A stretch of 64,000 bases of DNA. Origin: Lutjanus erythropterus (taxonomy: Eukaryota; Chordata; Actinopteri; Lutjaniformes; Lutjanidae). The DNA is taken from the NCBI GenBank assembly GCA_020091685.1, contig CM034613.1, positions 139,177-203,176 of the forward strand, given 5' to 3'. This document shows positions 47,878 through 60,290 of the stretch, piece by piece. How positions within the stretch are numbered: the first letter of the stretch is position 1; each line of letters opens with the position of its first letter. The notes beneath the pieces were generated by a model that saw nothing but the letters and a program-made list of their open reading frames with translations, searched no databases and was not told the origin of the DNA. Position numbers and translations under genes: made by a program.

Positions 47878-50724
47878 ATGCAATACACTGAATATCAGGT
47901 AACTCACACAAGCCTACTTGAATAACATGAACTCATCCTTTAGGTGATTAACACAGGAGAGAAAACTATTTGATCAGATTCTTTTCCTCATTTGTGTCTC
48001 AGAGCTTCTGTATTTTTAGTAGCTCCAAGATTTTCTTTTTTAACAGTTCTGCTCTGCTGCTTCTGTTTGTGTGTACACACACTTTTACAGTGTGTGCATG
48101 TGAATGTATGTTTATCAGAGGGGTGTTTGCCCTGCAGATAAGAGTTGTGTCTGGGCTCCTGGAGGAATGCAGCAGGTACTATACATTAAAATCCAGGCAG
48201 CATTTCCATGACTGCTTTTGAAGTGCTGGTTTCATGCAGCAGCGCTGTGAACTCATTCCTGTCTTTTTGTGCTGATATAATTCCTAATTCCTCCTCTTAC
48301 TTGTTGGAATGTTCATTGAAGAAAGAGACAACAGAAGCCAGTGAATGAGAGCTTGACCTGCCAGTGAGCGAGCATAAATTAACTTCACAGGAGACAAGTC
48401 GGGATTCAAATTCAATTCCTGCAAAAACATGAAGGTTATGACTAGATTGTGCGTCACCAAAGTAAACGCCAATTCGCACTTAAAAAACCCTGTTGGTAAC
48501 CACCACCTGACTCCCTCTCTCTCACACACACACACACGGCAGAGGCTGACCACAGTTCTTTGCAGGGACTTTAAGTCACTCTCGGCAGATCCATGGCAAC
48601 CACTTGTTGAAGCCTCACTGCTTGTTGCTAAGGGATGGGATGTATTGGACCAGAAAATCCTCCCATTGACAGTCCCTCCACCCCCTTCTCCACCCATCCC
48701 TCTCCCTACCCCATCCCTACCCACCCATGGACCACAGCCAAAACAACCCACATACTCGTTCGGACTTCTGCAAGATACATGGCAAGAAATGTTCACAATT
48801 CAGCCTGTATTTTAAAAAAAAATGTCTATCAAGGCTCAAAGTAACTATTCTAACTTTTTATTATTGACAAAGTTGTACATATTCCACATATTATCGTTAT
48901 ACTGAAGAACTTTTCACAGCTGCAGTATCAAATGAACTGTGCCCTGGGTTCTTTACTCAACTTTTCCAGCTTTTCTTGAGTTTAAAAATAAAACTATATG
49001 TGAAAAAAAAAAATCAGTTAACTGAAGAAAAAATACAACCTAGATTTTAGAAAAAAGGAACTATATTGTATGGGAACAAAACTAACAGATAAAACAGAAA
49101 ATATAGGAAATGCCTTTAGAGTTTGGCTTTTTCAATTTGGTTAAATCTGTCAAAACAACAAGCATGATGAGACTGAAAAAGACTGGATGACTACATGAAT
49201 GTGAGTCAGTTGTACTTGGATTTTAAGGAGAAATTATTAAGTCTGCCCTTGACAAATATAATAATAATACAAGAAAATACTGAAACTAATAAATACTAAA
49301 CTGAAACAAGCAACCCCACTCTGGAAAACTCACTGAGAATAAAAACTAAAAATAAGATCAAAATAAAAACTAGTGAGAATACAAAACTATAATAACTGTG
49401 GTTTCTATGGATTATAAGGATCTTTTTTTAAGAAACATAAATGCGTCCATGAGTGTGTGAGAGGGTCCCTGCGATTCTTAACAAAGTTCCAGGAATCCTT
49501 GAGGAGCTCAGGAAGTTCCTGAGGGGATTCTTCAGGAGTTCTGGAGGTCGAGGGAGGAAAAGGAGCAATGCTTACTACACTGGAGAAAAAAAAAAAATTC
49601 TTTTAACTTAAAAAAGTGTGTCTGTTAAAATGTTGTGTTAATTTGAAAAGACAAATTGAAGTAATTTGTAATGATTCAAACTTGTCTACTCTTTTCTACA
49701 CAAACTTGAGATTAATTCAGCTATCTTATACTTGAGGAAAAAGAAGTTCAATAAGCTTAAGATATTAAGTTGAACCAACAACTGTTCAGCCACACTGGTG
49801 AACAGTTTGAGTTCCTTTTACATTTTCTCAGTGTGAAGAGTCAGTTCTTCATTTCTCACAAAGGACTTCCAGCTACAGCTGTACTTTGTTCTGACACTGG
49901 CACAAAGACAACATGTGAAACTGCTGCCAGTAAAATTTATAAGTGGTAACTGAATTCACTTCTAACCTGTGTTAGAATATGTTAAAAGCACTCCAAAATA
50001 TTAAGGCCAGAATTTTCTTGAGTATATCAAAGCTTAAATATTTGGAAGTAGTGATATATTTACTCTTTGATTACAGTTAAATTAAAATGATTGATTAAGC
50101 CAACTCAGAATTTTCATGCACCCCTCAAAAGTTAACAGAACTGCATCATTTTAAGTCTAAAAATCCATTATTTCATGCTAAGTTTGTTTGTTTTTTAAAT
50201 CTCTGAACTAAGAAAAAATTCAGAATCATTTTCCTCAAAACTTAAAAGATTTGTGGTGTTTTAGTGATGTTTTTAATTACCTTATTTCCTTATTTAATAA
50301 AAAAAAAATGTGTTTAATAAACACACACACACAAATAAAATTCTACTGGCACTCAACATTTTTCAGTTAGTAGAACTTCTAAATAAAATGTAAGTTTTTA
50401 CGTTTTATTACAAATAATTATACTGAGCTTTTGGTTTTACACTGCATGTTGTTTTCATTACTGCAAAAACAAACAACTTATTTCAAACAGTTTTCATCCT
50501 AAATGTTTTCTTCGAACTATGAAAAGAAGTTTTAATTGTTCTGTTACAATACATAGTGAGAAGCCTGCTCATATGCTGATCATGTGTCTTTGGACACTCT
50601 TTAATGAACTGATTGTACAGTTAATTTATTCTACTCATTTCAAGTCAAACCACTTTAAGTAGAAAAAGTTACTGAACACTGAATAAATAAAAGTTGTACA
50701 TAATTTTCATCAAGATGATGAGGA

Positions 50725-51180
50725 GTGGAAATAACTAATTACAAATACTCAAATTAATGTAATAAAGTAGCTTTTGGGGGTACTCATACTTTTATGAGTA
50801 GATTTTCAAGCCTGAACTTTTTCTCCTACTTAAGTATGCAATTACAAGCTACATTCTACTTACTTACCTTTAAACCCATAGTGAAGTACTGAGTACAATA
50901 TGAATTAATATCCAGACTTTTCATCTGCCTTTTAGAAGCCAGTCAGGTGATCTGATCACAAATGGACCAATGAAAACAAAGACATACAAATGAAAAACAA
51001 AACAAAATGTTGCAGTAGCACACATTTGGTAAGATAAGTAAGGTTGCTGATGATTAATCATTAATCAATTAATTGCCATTACAAAGTTAACCAATTAAAA
51101 AAGTATTTATTTATTTAATCAATAGTCATGGCAGTAATGTGTACCTCATTTGACATTGCTTTGTCTGGCAGAGCCAGAGC

Positions 51181-51218
<38 letters not shown>

Positions 51219-51357
51219 AAATAATTCTCTGAGTAGTTTCTGTAATGAATAACACAAGTATATATCTAACACCAGTACTTTTACTTGTAATTGAGTAACA
51301 TTTTAGCAGTGTAACGGTGTACTTGAGTATAGATGTTTAGTACTCTTTCGACCACTG
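50725..51357 (+). mobile_element. Interspersed repeat with AGTGG ends
   Basis: The left end (AGTGGAAATAACTAATTACA) and right end (TACTCTTTCGACCACT) are rough inverses. The sequence has the AAGTACTTTTACT style of a very common fish DNA element, including TTTTACTTGTAATTGAGTAA. An (AAC)n run at 51179-51218 lies inside. Old and non-coding. Confidence 0.6.
51179..51218 (+). repeat. (AAC)n microsatellite
   Basis: About 13 AAC units in a row. Confidence 0.95.
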
Positions 51358-51469
51358 CTTGTTTTTACAGAGTATGATTAACAGTGTAATTACAGTCATA
51401 ATTCATGAACTAAAACAATCTGTATTACCAGCACCGACAAAAGTGAATCACAGTTTGAGAAGCTATTGG

Positions 51470-52240
51470 TTTTGGCCGACCTCCCCTGCATCTGTTCACC
51501 GCTCTCCTCCTCCTGTTGATCCTGGTGCCCTCATCTGCCCCCCCACGCCCCGACCCCCCCCCCAATCCTCCGACTACATCCACCCCCTCCTCCTCCCTCC
51601 TCCCTCAGTGACCGATTAGCCGGTGCGGGTTCTCTCCCATTTCCATGAGAAAGGCGGCGGTCGGTGAAAGGGTTAAGCCTGAGGACGAAGCCCCAAAAAG
51701 CAGCCCTAATTTTCTGCCCGGCGGGGAGTGGGGAAGGGGGAGAGGGAACAAAGACGCCTGGGAGGAGCGGAGACCTGGCTTTACTATATGCACCTGCGGC
51801 CTGAAAAGCCTCGGACAATGCGCCTCCGACACGGCCAATTACGAATGGGCCATCCACCCGCTTTATGTGGAGAGACTGTGGAGGAGGGGACGGGTAGGGG
51901 AGTGGGGAAAGTGAATTTTTAAAGAGGGTACAGATAAGAAAGTAAATAATCGAGCTTTAAATCATTCCAGCCACTATAGACTACCGCCCCATTCAATCGC
52001 AGCCATCACATCTCCCCATTCCGGCAAGACACCCGTGTTCCTCAGCTAATGTGGCCTGTGTCCGGCGGCCTCAGGCTGCGGTGAAAGTGAACATAAGTCG
52101 GTCTGATTGCTGGTATTTCAGTCTGACTTCTCATGATGTGGATCGATGAGGTCATGTTTGAAGCAACAGCTGAGAAACGAGCACGGCAGTTTACCTGCGG
52201 AGGAAGAGGAGGAGGAGGAGGAGGTCGGCCGGTGATTCAA
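51470..52240. promoter_or_regulatory. CpG-rich, non-repetitive block
   Basis: This block stands out from the AT-rich surroundings by its GC content and frequent CpG (GGCGGCGGTCGGTG, GTCCGGCGGCC, GCGGAGGAAG). It has none of the repeat signatures seen elsewhere. Overlapping frames on both strands show no domain. On the minus strand CTTCCTCCGCAG precedes GTAAACTG near 52195, which could be the donor of an untranslated exon. It lies 2-3 kb beyond the likely sox19 3' end, so it may be a distal regulatory block of sox19 or the promoter of an unseen non-coding transcript. Confidence 0.4.
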
Positions 52241-52530
52241 TCCAGTCTCCAGAGAGGAGAAGGATTTAATAAGCCAATAATGTAGTTAAACATCAGTAAA
52301 AGGCAACATGAATGCAGCAGAAATATTAATAGAAAAACAATATATTCGTAAAAGGAAAAAATCTTCACCAAATACTTCAATATTGCCATAATACTGTAAG
52401 GATGATTTATTTATTTTTTTGTCAGTAATCATCACTAATGTGGATATAATGACTAAGTGGGTAAAGTCAACAGCTAGAACAGTTAATAAGTTCAGAAAAT
52501 GACACAGCTGTTCTGTAATGCAGCCTTTAA

Positions 52531-52836
52531 AGGGATAGTTCACTCAAAAATGAAAATTTAGTCATTATCTACTCATCCTCATACTGATTGAAGGTTAGGT
52601 TTATTTAGTCCACAAAACACTTCTGGAGTTTCACAGGAAAAGAGTGTTGCAGAATCTCCCAAACAATGGAAGTGAATGGTGACTGGTTTAAAAAAGACAA
52701 AGAAAAAGAACACACACAAACAATAAAAAAAGCCCCAACATGCCAAGATGACTAAAAAAATGTTATTTCCACCATGTTTTTAGCCTGAATCTTCACTGTA
52801 GATCTTTAGCTTGGAGCGACATTCACATGCACAGTG

Positions 52837-52906
<70 letters not shown>

Positions 52907-53150
52907 GTGTGCGTGGGTGTGCAAACTGCATATCTGGACTTTAGGAGACTTGGATTACACCAGACATGCAGTATGGAGGCATTTTACATTTATTTTTGTT
53001 TGTTTTGTTTTTTAATTGTTTATTGTTAGATTCTTCAAAACTGTTTTCCTGTGAAACTCCAGCAGTGTTTTGTGGACTAAAAAACTAAAGCTGACCTTCA
53101 AACAGCATAAGGGTGATGACTGAATTTTCATTTTTGGGTGAACTACTCCT
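52531..53150 (+). mobile_element. Long-inverted-end MITE, exact TTAA target
   Basis: The element starts AGGGATAGTTCACTC and ends GAACTACTCCT. It is flanked by TTAA at 52527-52530 and 53151-53154. Its inner part matches the copy at 45704, with a long TG run (52841-52902) grown in the middle. Confidence 0.85.
52839..52920 (+). repeat. (TG)n microsatellite
   Basis: A TG run of about 60 bases followed by interrupted GTGCGTGTG, inside the MITE at 52531. Confidence 0.95.
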
Positions 53151-53154
53151 TTAA

Positions 53155-54350
53155 AGCCAGGAAAAGAATACACATAAGACACAAGACAATATAACCATAT
53201 CCAAAATCTAAGACAGTATAATATCCATTTATTGCCCAGCTCTAATCAGCTACACTGTTGATATATATTTCATGTAATATGAATACAGTTTAACGTGTGA
53301 TTCGAGAAATAATGAAGTAGGTCTATTTAGAGGGTCACAGTAATTTAAAGATGTTTTACTCAGTTTACAAGAAATCATGTAGCTGCATTAAAGCAAATCA
53401 TTTTGATAATCTTCCTGTTGTGCTTCAGATTTTTAAGATATGAAAACATGAAGTTGCTTGTGTCTTGTAATAAAACACACTGGACACAAGGGCCGCAACT
53501 AGTTGCGCTGAAGAAAAGTCTGGCTCCACACACTGATATTCTTATATAAAGGGGGGAAAAATGCCTGGCCTTGCTTTTTATTTCTCTAAACCAATCACAA
53601 CTGTCTTGGGTGGAGCTAAGCCCAGGATGCAGCGACCAGTTTCTCTGCAAGATGGCACCAGGCAGGAGCTTGTTTTGGTGGAACATTAGCACTCTGGGAG
53701 GAGAGCCCTGGCATTAAAATGTCTAAATTGCAAAAAACAAGGTAACACATCTGAACCATTAGCGACCCAGGTGCTAATTTGTCATTCTCAGCATGTAGGT
53801 TGTTGTCTCGCAGGTTGCTCTTGTGTCCGGGGAGCTTTGAAAACGTAGATAGTAGAGGCTGACTGAAACTAAGCAAACAATGCATCAGACTAGGCTCCAA
53901 CTAAAGGATGTTTTCATTATTGATAAAGCTTCTGATTATTCTCATGATGAATTGATTAATCATTTAGTCCATAAAATGTCAACATTGTGATTGTCAAAAT
54001 AGCTATCAACTTATTTTCTTTAGATCGACTCATCGATGAATCAATGCAGCTCTATCACCAAAACTTATACAAAACTTGTTGCAGGTTTGATGTTTACTGT
54101 GTGATTTTTAACAAGTGTACGTTTGTGTATCTTTCCATCTTTCTAGACAATAATTTCATTCATATCCACTATTCTGTAAAGCAAACTATATGGCATGATT
54201 TTAAAAATGTAAAATATAAACTACATGTTTGTCAAGAGGTTAAACTGACAGAATCACTGGTCTGGACCTCTAAAGCAGAATATTACTAACTTGTACATGG
54301 AACTGTGTGTGTGCATTTTCCTGTCAAATGCGATGAACTCTGGAGAGGTT
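53155..54350. other. Intergenic DNA, no gene seen
   Basis: About 1.2 kb without recognisable genes or repeats. Minus-strand frames near 53375-53900 show no domain. Confidence 0.55.
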
Positions 54351-54354
54351 AGGT

Positions 54355-54520
54355 CTCTATGGAAGCATATTTCCACCACTGACAAAAAATATCCCTATGG
54401 TAAATCATAATTAAGAGATTAAAAAATTATAATTATGATAAAGTCATAATCATGAGATAAAAGGTACAAATTGAGATTAAAAGATGAAATTATGAGATAA
54501 AAAGTCATACATAAAAAATG
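54355..54520 (+). repeat. Interspersed repeat with ATTATGAGATAAA array, downstream of sox19
   Basis: TATGGAAGCATATTTCCACC leads to AAATATCC and then a run of diverged AAAGTCATAATTATGAGAT-like units. The same layout, inverted, occurs at 63826-64000. Confidence 0.65.
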
Positions 54521-54599
54521 AAAAAGAGAAACTGTGATTTTATTATTTACATAATATAGAACACTCTGAACTAAATGTACACAGAACATTTGACATGAC

Positions 54600-56321
54600 A
54601 TCAGTAATGAAAAAAGGATTTGTACTTTTTATTAATATTGTCATGAAAGCCATAACAAAGAGTTTTTTAATCAAAAAGAGAATCCAGACTCTTACTATAA
54701 GAGCCCACACATTTATACATTATTTACATGAATGCTACATACAGTAACTATAGTATATGGCAGCATTTACATAAAGGAGAATTCATTCTAAAAATAGAGA
54801 TACAAGTCAGTATAAAAGTTAAGGTTTCAAATACTTGATGTAAACATTCAGGCATTACTTTAATAAAACTGCTCTCTTTTTTTTCAAAAAACTCAGCCAG
54901 GCATCAGTTTCAGTTAGTAAATGGAATGATTCAGAGTCACCAGCTGTTTGAAACTAACACATTCAATATTCACAGTTGTGTAGATTGAAAATAAAAGTTC
55001 CCTTTAGGTCCATAGCAGCACTATTATCAGACAAAAAACGACATGTGACATTACTGTCAGTTTAAGAGAACCAGGATCATTATTTCATAGAATGCTAATT
55101 GTCTGGAAGAAGGTTAGAAACAGGATGGAAGGTTTACTAGAGTTTTAATCTGAAACTGGTGATAAAACCTTAAACTGATAGGTCATTAAAAACATACCTG
55201 GAAAGATTTTTGTCACTCAGTGGAAGAGCTAACTTCTGTGTCTGTTTGGAATAAAACAACTCAACTGAAATGCAGCATTTCAGATTAAATACCTTAATGA
55301 AAAGTCTAAAAACAACAGAATTCTGCCTAAAGCAAAGTGACAGTGATGCTGCCAGAACAAATGCATCCCAACATTTACATGAAAAGGTCAAATCTAAAAC
55401 TATTTATAGCAAATAAAACTCATACAGGCAGCAGAATCACACGGCAGAGTGTGTTGTGTTAATGTCCTGTGGATGCAGTGCTGATTGTCCAACAGGTGTT
55501 TTCCATGTCGTCCAACAGGATTTCATCAGTTAAAAATAAGGTATAAAAATTTATAAGAGTACTAAACCAAAGCCAAGGCACAAAGAGTTGATTTTAAAAA
55601 CAAGCTCTGTCATTCACATTGTGCATTTTCCTTTTCGTTCTCCCCCGCTGGCACCCAGCTGCTCTCCAGCTCCGCCCATACGTCAGGACGGCCACAACAA
55701 ACACCCGACAACCAGAGCACCTCAGCACAGGTGATTTGTCCGTCATCGGCTGAGAGTTTGATCCATCAACAGGGTTGTCTCTGCTGTGGACTAGCTCCAC
55801 AGAGGACACCAGCTGGGTGCCAGTGTCACAAGTGTTTCAGGTGGTATCAAGGAGTCTTTTGACTTATTATGGATAAGTTCTAAAAAATATAAAAAGACAA
55901 AAGTAGCATTTCCTAATATGTACACAATAAACAGATGTTGCCCCCCATCTGTTTTTACACCCTTCATGGAGAGAAGTCTGCTGGAGGGTGGTGGTGGTGG
56001 TGGGTGGGGACGAGTTTCAGCTCTGGACGTTTGATGGTGGTGTGTGTAGAGCATTTTCTGAACCCATGTGGCACCAAAGAGGTAGAAAAACAGATTTGCA
56101 ATTCTATAAAAACTCAGCATTTGTGTGTCTGTAATTCAGGCACATGTGGACCTGTGAGAAAGCTGAATGCCTTCTCTCTTTCACATCTTATGTCTCTTTG
56201 CTTTGCCAGTCCAAAGTCCCCCACAGCTGGTTCCATCTCCTGTCCAGCCAGCTGTGAGTTGTGTGCACCTCTGGTCCTCCCACCCAGTTCACCCTCCGCC
56301 CCCACGGTTCCTCTTTCAGTT
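54600..56321 (-). other. sox19: Probable sox19 3' UTR
   Basis: The region after the sox19 stop has no other gene. On the minus strand an AATAAA is present near 54628 and another near 54545, and ATTAAA variants occur near 55145 and 54670. The end of the transcript therefore cannot be fixed, and the long distal option is a guess. Confidence 0.35.
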
Positions 56322-56583
56322 CTAGATGTGTGTGAGTGGGACAGTCCCAGTGAGGTAGTGCTGCTGGACGCTGGTGTAGCCCCTCTGTGGTGTTGTGGGG
56401 TCGCCGGCATCCCCTCCTGGTCCAGGAATGTACATGCTGATCATGTCCCTGAGGTCGCCCTGCAAAGGTCCCCGGTGGTGATTTGGCGTCCCCGTTGGAG
56501 GCGAGTGGGACACTGGTTCTGCTTTCACCATGGACATGGTGACGGGGCTGGGCTGCTGGGGACTGCTGCTGTAGGACATGGGG
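56322..56583 (-). CDS. sox19: Sox19 (SoxB1-type), coding exon 2
   Basis: The acceptor CACTCCACAG ends at 56584 and the exon begins with the last base of the codon split across the intron (AG plus C, serine). It encodes [20 protein letters not shown] and so on to LTHI. The product continues with a KAEPVSHSP block, then [14 protein letters not shown], the conserved C-terminal segment of SoxB1 activators, and [14 protein letters not shown], which matches the SoxB1 end (QHYQSG, PLSHM in SOX2). This part is the transactivation domain. An in-frame ATG at 56603 lies in the intron and is not needed. The stop is at 56322-56324. A longer frame on the other strand over the same bases is a shadow. Confidence 0.93.
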
Positions 56584-56914
56584 CTGTGGAGTGGATGAGA
56601 CAATACAAGTTTGATGCCATCTGAGTTACATCTGGTTTAAGAAAAAAAATAGAGCATACCCTCTTCTCCTGAAACCTAGGTTTAGTTTTTACTCTAAACC
56701 TGGATTAAAATTAACACTGTAGCACCAAAACTTAAAATTGTCTTAAATTACACTTGAAGTATAAATTTTAAAATGGCTGCCTTTTTCAGATGGATTGAGC
56801 GAAATGAGCAAGTTCCTCAAAGAAAGTTAAGATACAAACTCAGCCAGCTTCTCTCACAGGAGGATGAATTCAAGCTTCTTCACCAAGTCACCATGAGTAG
56901 GCTAACGAGGCTAA

Positions 56915-57160
56915 CTAACTTTGTGGCTAGCTAGCAAACAATGTAACATTTTATCAGCTTTTTAGCTAGCAGGAAAAGAATGCAATGTTTTTTGCTTTCT
57001 TTTTGCAATGTTTCATTAACTTTTTAGCTAGTTAGCAAACAATGCAACATTCTGTTAACTTTTTAGGTTGTTTTGTTAACTTTTTAACTAGACGGAAAAC
57101 ACTACAATTTTTCATTAACTTTTCAGCTAGCTAGCAAACAATGCAATGTTTTGTTAAGGA
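56915..57160 (-). promoter_or_regulatory. SOX-motif array in the sox19 intron
   Basis: A degenerate tandem repeat of about 100 bases has units of the form TTTTTAGCTAGC, then AGCAAACAATGCAA. The exact SOX-type core AACAATG occurs at 56937-56943, 57038-57044 and 57137-57143, and related GCAATGTTT words lie between. In two of the three, the bases run on as AATGCAA, which overlaps a POU half-site. The motif match is seen; function is inference. Confidence 0.4.
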
Positions 57161-59554
57161 ACACAGTTGCCCCCTGTTTTATACTTACTTGGTCCCACAA
57201 CATTGAAATTTGTTTTTTAGTTATGCTAATTTGGGTAAGCTGATTAAACTCTGGTAAATTTATTGATGTAAACTGTGACTAAATGAACTGAGATTAATCT
57301 GCATTTTGTCATTTTAAATCTGGATTTTCTAAACTAGGATTAGAACTAATCCTAGATTGATGCAACACAGTCCAAAATCCACATTTAAAAGAAGAAACCA
57401 GACTTCTGTCTTCTAATTTTGAAGACACCTGGATTTGATAGATGGATGCGCTGCTGCATTAATGATTTCATGCATTTTATTTTATTTATTTTATTAATTT
57501 AATTTTATTTCATTTTATCATGCACGTGGAAAAACACAAAGAAAAAAAGCAGATATGTTGCTGCATTAATAGGGTTTCTTTTAGCATTTTACAGAGATAT
57601 CACTTTGATAGAGAAAGTCAAGTGCTCGATTTCTCCAGCAGTGTCTCCAACTGTATAGTGCTACAGTGCTGTTATGGCAGTCCAGAACAGACAAACCTAA
57701 CAGTGGTTCTAGATAGGGCCTTTCACATTTTGTCACCATTGGCTGTTTTACATACTTGGAAAGGGAGTGAGGCTTACCCAGGCTTATAGAGAACATTTCA
57801 ATGAGCCTGGGTCTCAATAGGGAGGAGAGGTTTCTCATTTGATATAATCTCCATGTTTAATACGTTCATTAAATTAACGGACCTGTCAGCCAACCTGTCA
57901 TTGTCATAGTCAAACAAAAATAATCCAGCATGGGGGACTGGTCTGGGGAACAGGATATCTGAGCTGTTCTACAGCCACTACAACTCTGACCAGTACAAGA
58001 CACTCAAACATGAGGACAGATCATTCTTCTGGAAGCTGACTCAGAGTAACAAGGTACATACTTGTGCAGCGTAATGCAGAATCCACACAAAACTGAATAT
58101 TTGGTACCAAATGGACAAGGACGCATTTAGAAAATTAGAAAGCAAATTTTCTCGTGCAGCAAATACAGGACACAGGAGACTTAACAGGAGTTAATTCTCA
58201 AATGACTTAATTCCCATATGCACAACTTTCACACCATGTGCCATCAACAGGTCTATTTTTATAATAGATCACAACAGAAACTGTTAATACAACGAAAAGC
58301 ATTTAAAAGGCTCATTTAATTTGTCATTTTGTTAAGATTATGATTTTTGCCAAATGACTGCTTAGTCATAATCCATAGAATACAGTTGACTGACCAACCT
58401 CCACATTAAAAAGTGTAATTGTATAGTAGTTGAAGTCATGTGTCATGTCGTTTTTCATTTCATTTCACTTTTTCTGCTTTCTGCTTTGGAGATAACAGAC
58501 TTTTGTAGATTATAACAACTGCTGCTCTTATTTCAGTGAAAGTGCATCAGTTGGGTTTCTCTTAGCATTGTGCATCTGATGTCATGACATTCACGTCTTT
58601 TCCAGATTTTTCCAGTTGCAGTTGAGTCAACATTTTCTCTTAGTGAGTCAGACAGAAGGCAAGTTGTTACAAGTTTCATCACAATACAATATTATATAGA
58701 TTATTTTATTATTATTTGGACAACAAAACGATCTCCACCACAACTCAATTCAGGGATCTGCAATCACTATCAGATGATATCATCTGTCCATTTAACACAT
58801 TCACTTACAGTTATGTCAACTCAAAAAAAAATTTTTGATTGAAGAATTGAAGAATTTATGACTGAACTTACAGACATATCATGTGATTTTCAAAATAAAG
58901 GTGTATCTTAAAGACAACAATATAGATTGATATTTTAACTTTGCATTGCTAATATTGGATCATTGAACACTGAATCAATATATCAGTCCAGATCAATGTA
59001 TCATTAAATTGTGTTCCTTAAGTTATCATAAACTCACTGAACTAAACCAGCTGTTGTTAACTGCACAGTATGTAAATTCGGCTGCCAGGGGTCTCTCACA
59101 TTAAAACTAACAAAGACGTAGTCTGATGATGCTTTGATGTAGTGTGGGATCATGGGAGTTGTTGTCTTAATATTCAAAACAACCACCATTGCTATATCTG
59201 CCATGACTCAGGGTTAAATCATGTTCACAGACAACATTTAATTTCACATTACTTTTAGTCACGTTCACGACTTCCTTCCTCACTCTATGTAGTACGGAAC
59301 ATATGCCGCGTTTTTCCAGAAGTTACAGCAACAGCTAGCAGGAAACGCACTGTTAGCTTGAATAAACTATGCATTTTTCTGCGTTTGAACATTGTCGGGA
59401 ACATTTGGGAATAATGTACACATCTCTCAAAAAATATGTATATGTAACGTATGTCCAGGATTTTAAGATCTTTTAATGCAGAATTGTTACATGTTATGTT
59501 TGAGTCAGGCTAATATTAAGGCACACTAACATGAAATCAGGCTAACGTTAGCAA

Positions 59555-60290
59555 TTTTAATATATTAAAAACCTTTTAAAACCCAAACTTTTAGGTTGAC
59601 TTGTCTTAAATATAAGTTGCATTAATGCAAACTGTTGATTTGAAAGCCATCAGATTATTAAGTACTTGTTGACTTTTTGACTTCCTCATCCATTGGTGTG
59701 TTACCAACTGAAGTAGACAGTTTTTGGTTGGTCCAACAAATCTCATTTTTCTTACTTTTTAAAACTATAGACTATCCTTAGAACCCAATCGCTATAATTA
59801 TGTGGGAAAGGACGGCCATCAAAAAGTTTGGCCTCTAACATGATTCACAAGAAAAAATTGAACATATGTCTAGAATTTTAGTACATTTTAAGGTGGAAAT
59901 GGTACATATTATGCTTTAAGTCTGATGTTAGCAATTACAGGAAATATATTTAACAAACTAAAATAACACACTAAGGTTACAGTAAAAACACATTTCTTAC
60001 TTTTCCTGAACCCATACTATCAGGTTGTTGAGGACCAGTATTTTACTTTGATGTAAAGCAAATAATTTAGTTGGAAAACTGGAAACTTTTAAGTTGACTT
60101 GGCTTAAATTTAAGCTGCATCAGTGCAAACTGTTTGAAAGCAATCATATAGTTAAGTACATCTGAATTAAACTTAACTTTTTTAAAAAATAAACCCATTG
60201 GTTTGTTACGAGTTGAAGTATATTTTTTTAGTTGGTGTACTGATATTCATTTTTCTCTTTTTTCTTAAAACCAAGAGCTACAAGCTAAAC
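59555..60290 (+). repeat. Diverged tandem pair in the sox19 intron
   Basis: The segments about 59585-59770 and 60085-60290 share, in order, TTTTAGGTTGACTTGTCTTA or close, AAGTTGCAT or AAGCTGCAT, GTGCAAACTGTT, AAAGC, TTAAGTAC, CATTGGT and GTTACNA. They look like an old duplication of a segment of about 430 bases. Confidence 0.6.

Larger units (their letters stand above)
46283..50720. other. Intergenic DNA, no gene seen
   Basis: About 4.4 kb without a recognisable gene. It contains a tRNA-like SINE head near 47362, a CTCF-like motif at 47863 and a C-rich patch at 48660-48740. Overlapping frames at 48284-48815 on both strands are GC-driven and show no domain. Confidence 0.6.

Noticed and set aside
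48284-48815. 170- and 128-codon frames on opposite strands
   Set aside because: Same reason: C-rich sequence and no domain or conserved motif.
51531-51914. Overlapping frames on both strands in the CpG-rich block
   Set aside because: GC-rich DNA removes stop codons by chance. The peptides are proline-, glycine- and arginine-rich without a domain.
55935-56624. 229-codon plus-strand frame
   Set aside because: It lies antisense to sox19 exon 2 and its UTR. The sense strand gives the conserved SoxB1 C-terminus, so this is a shadow.
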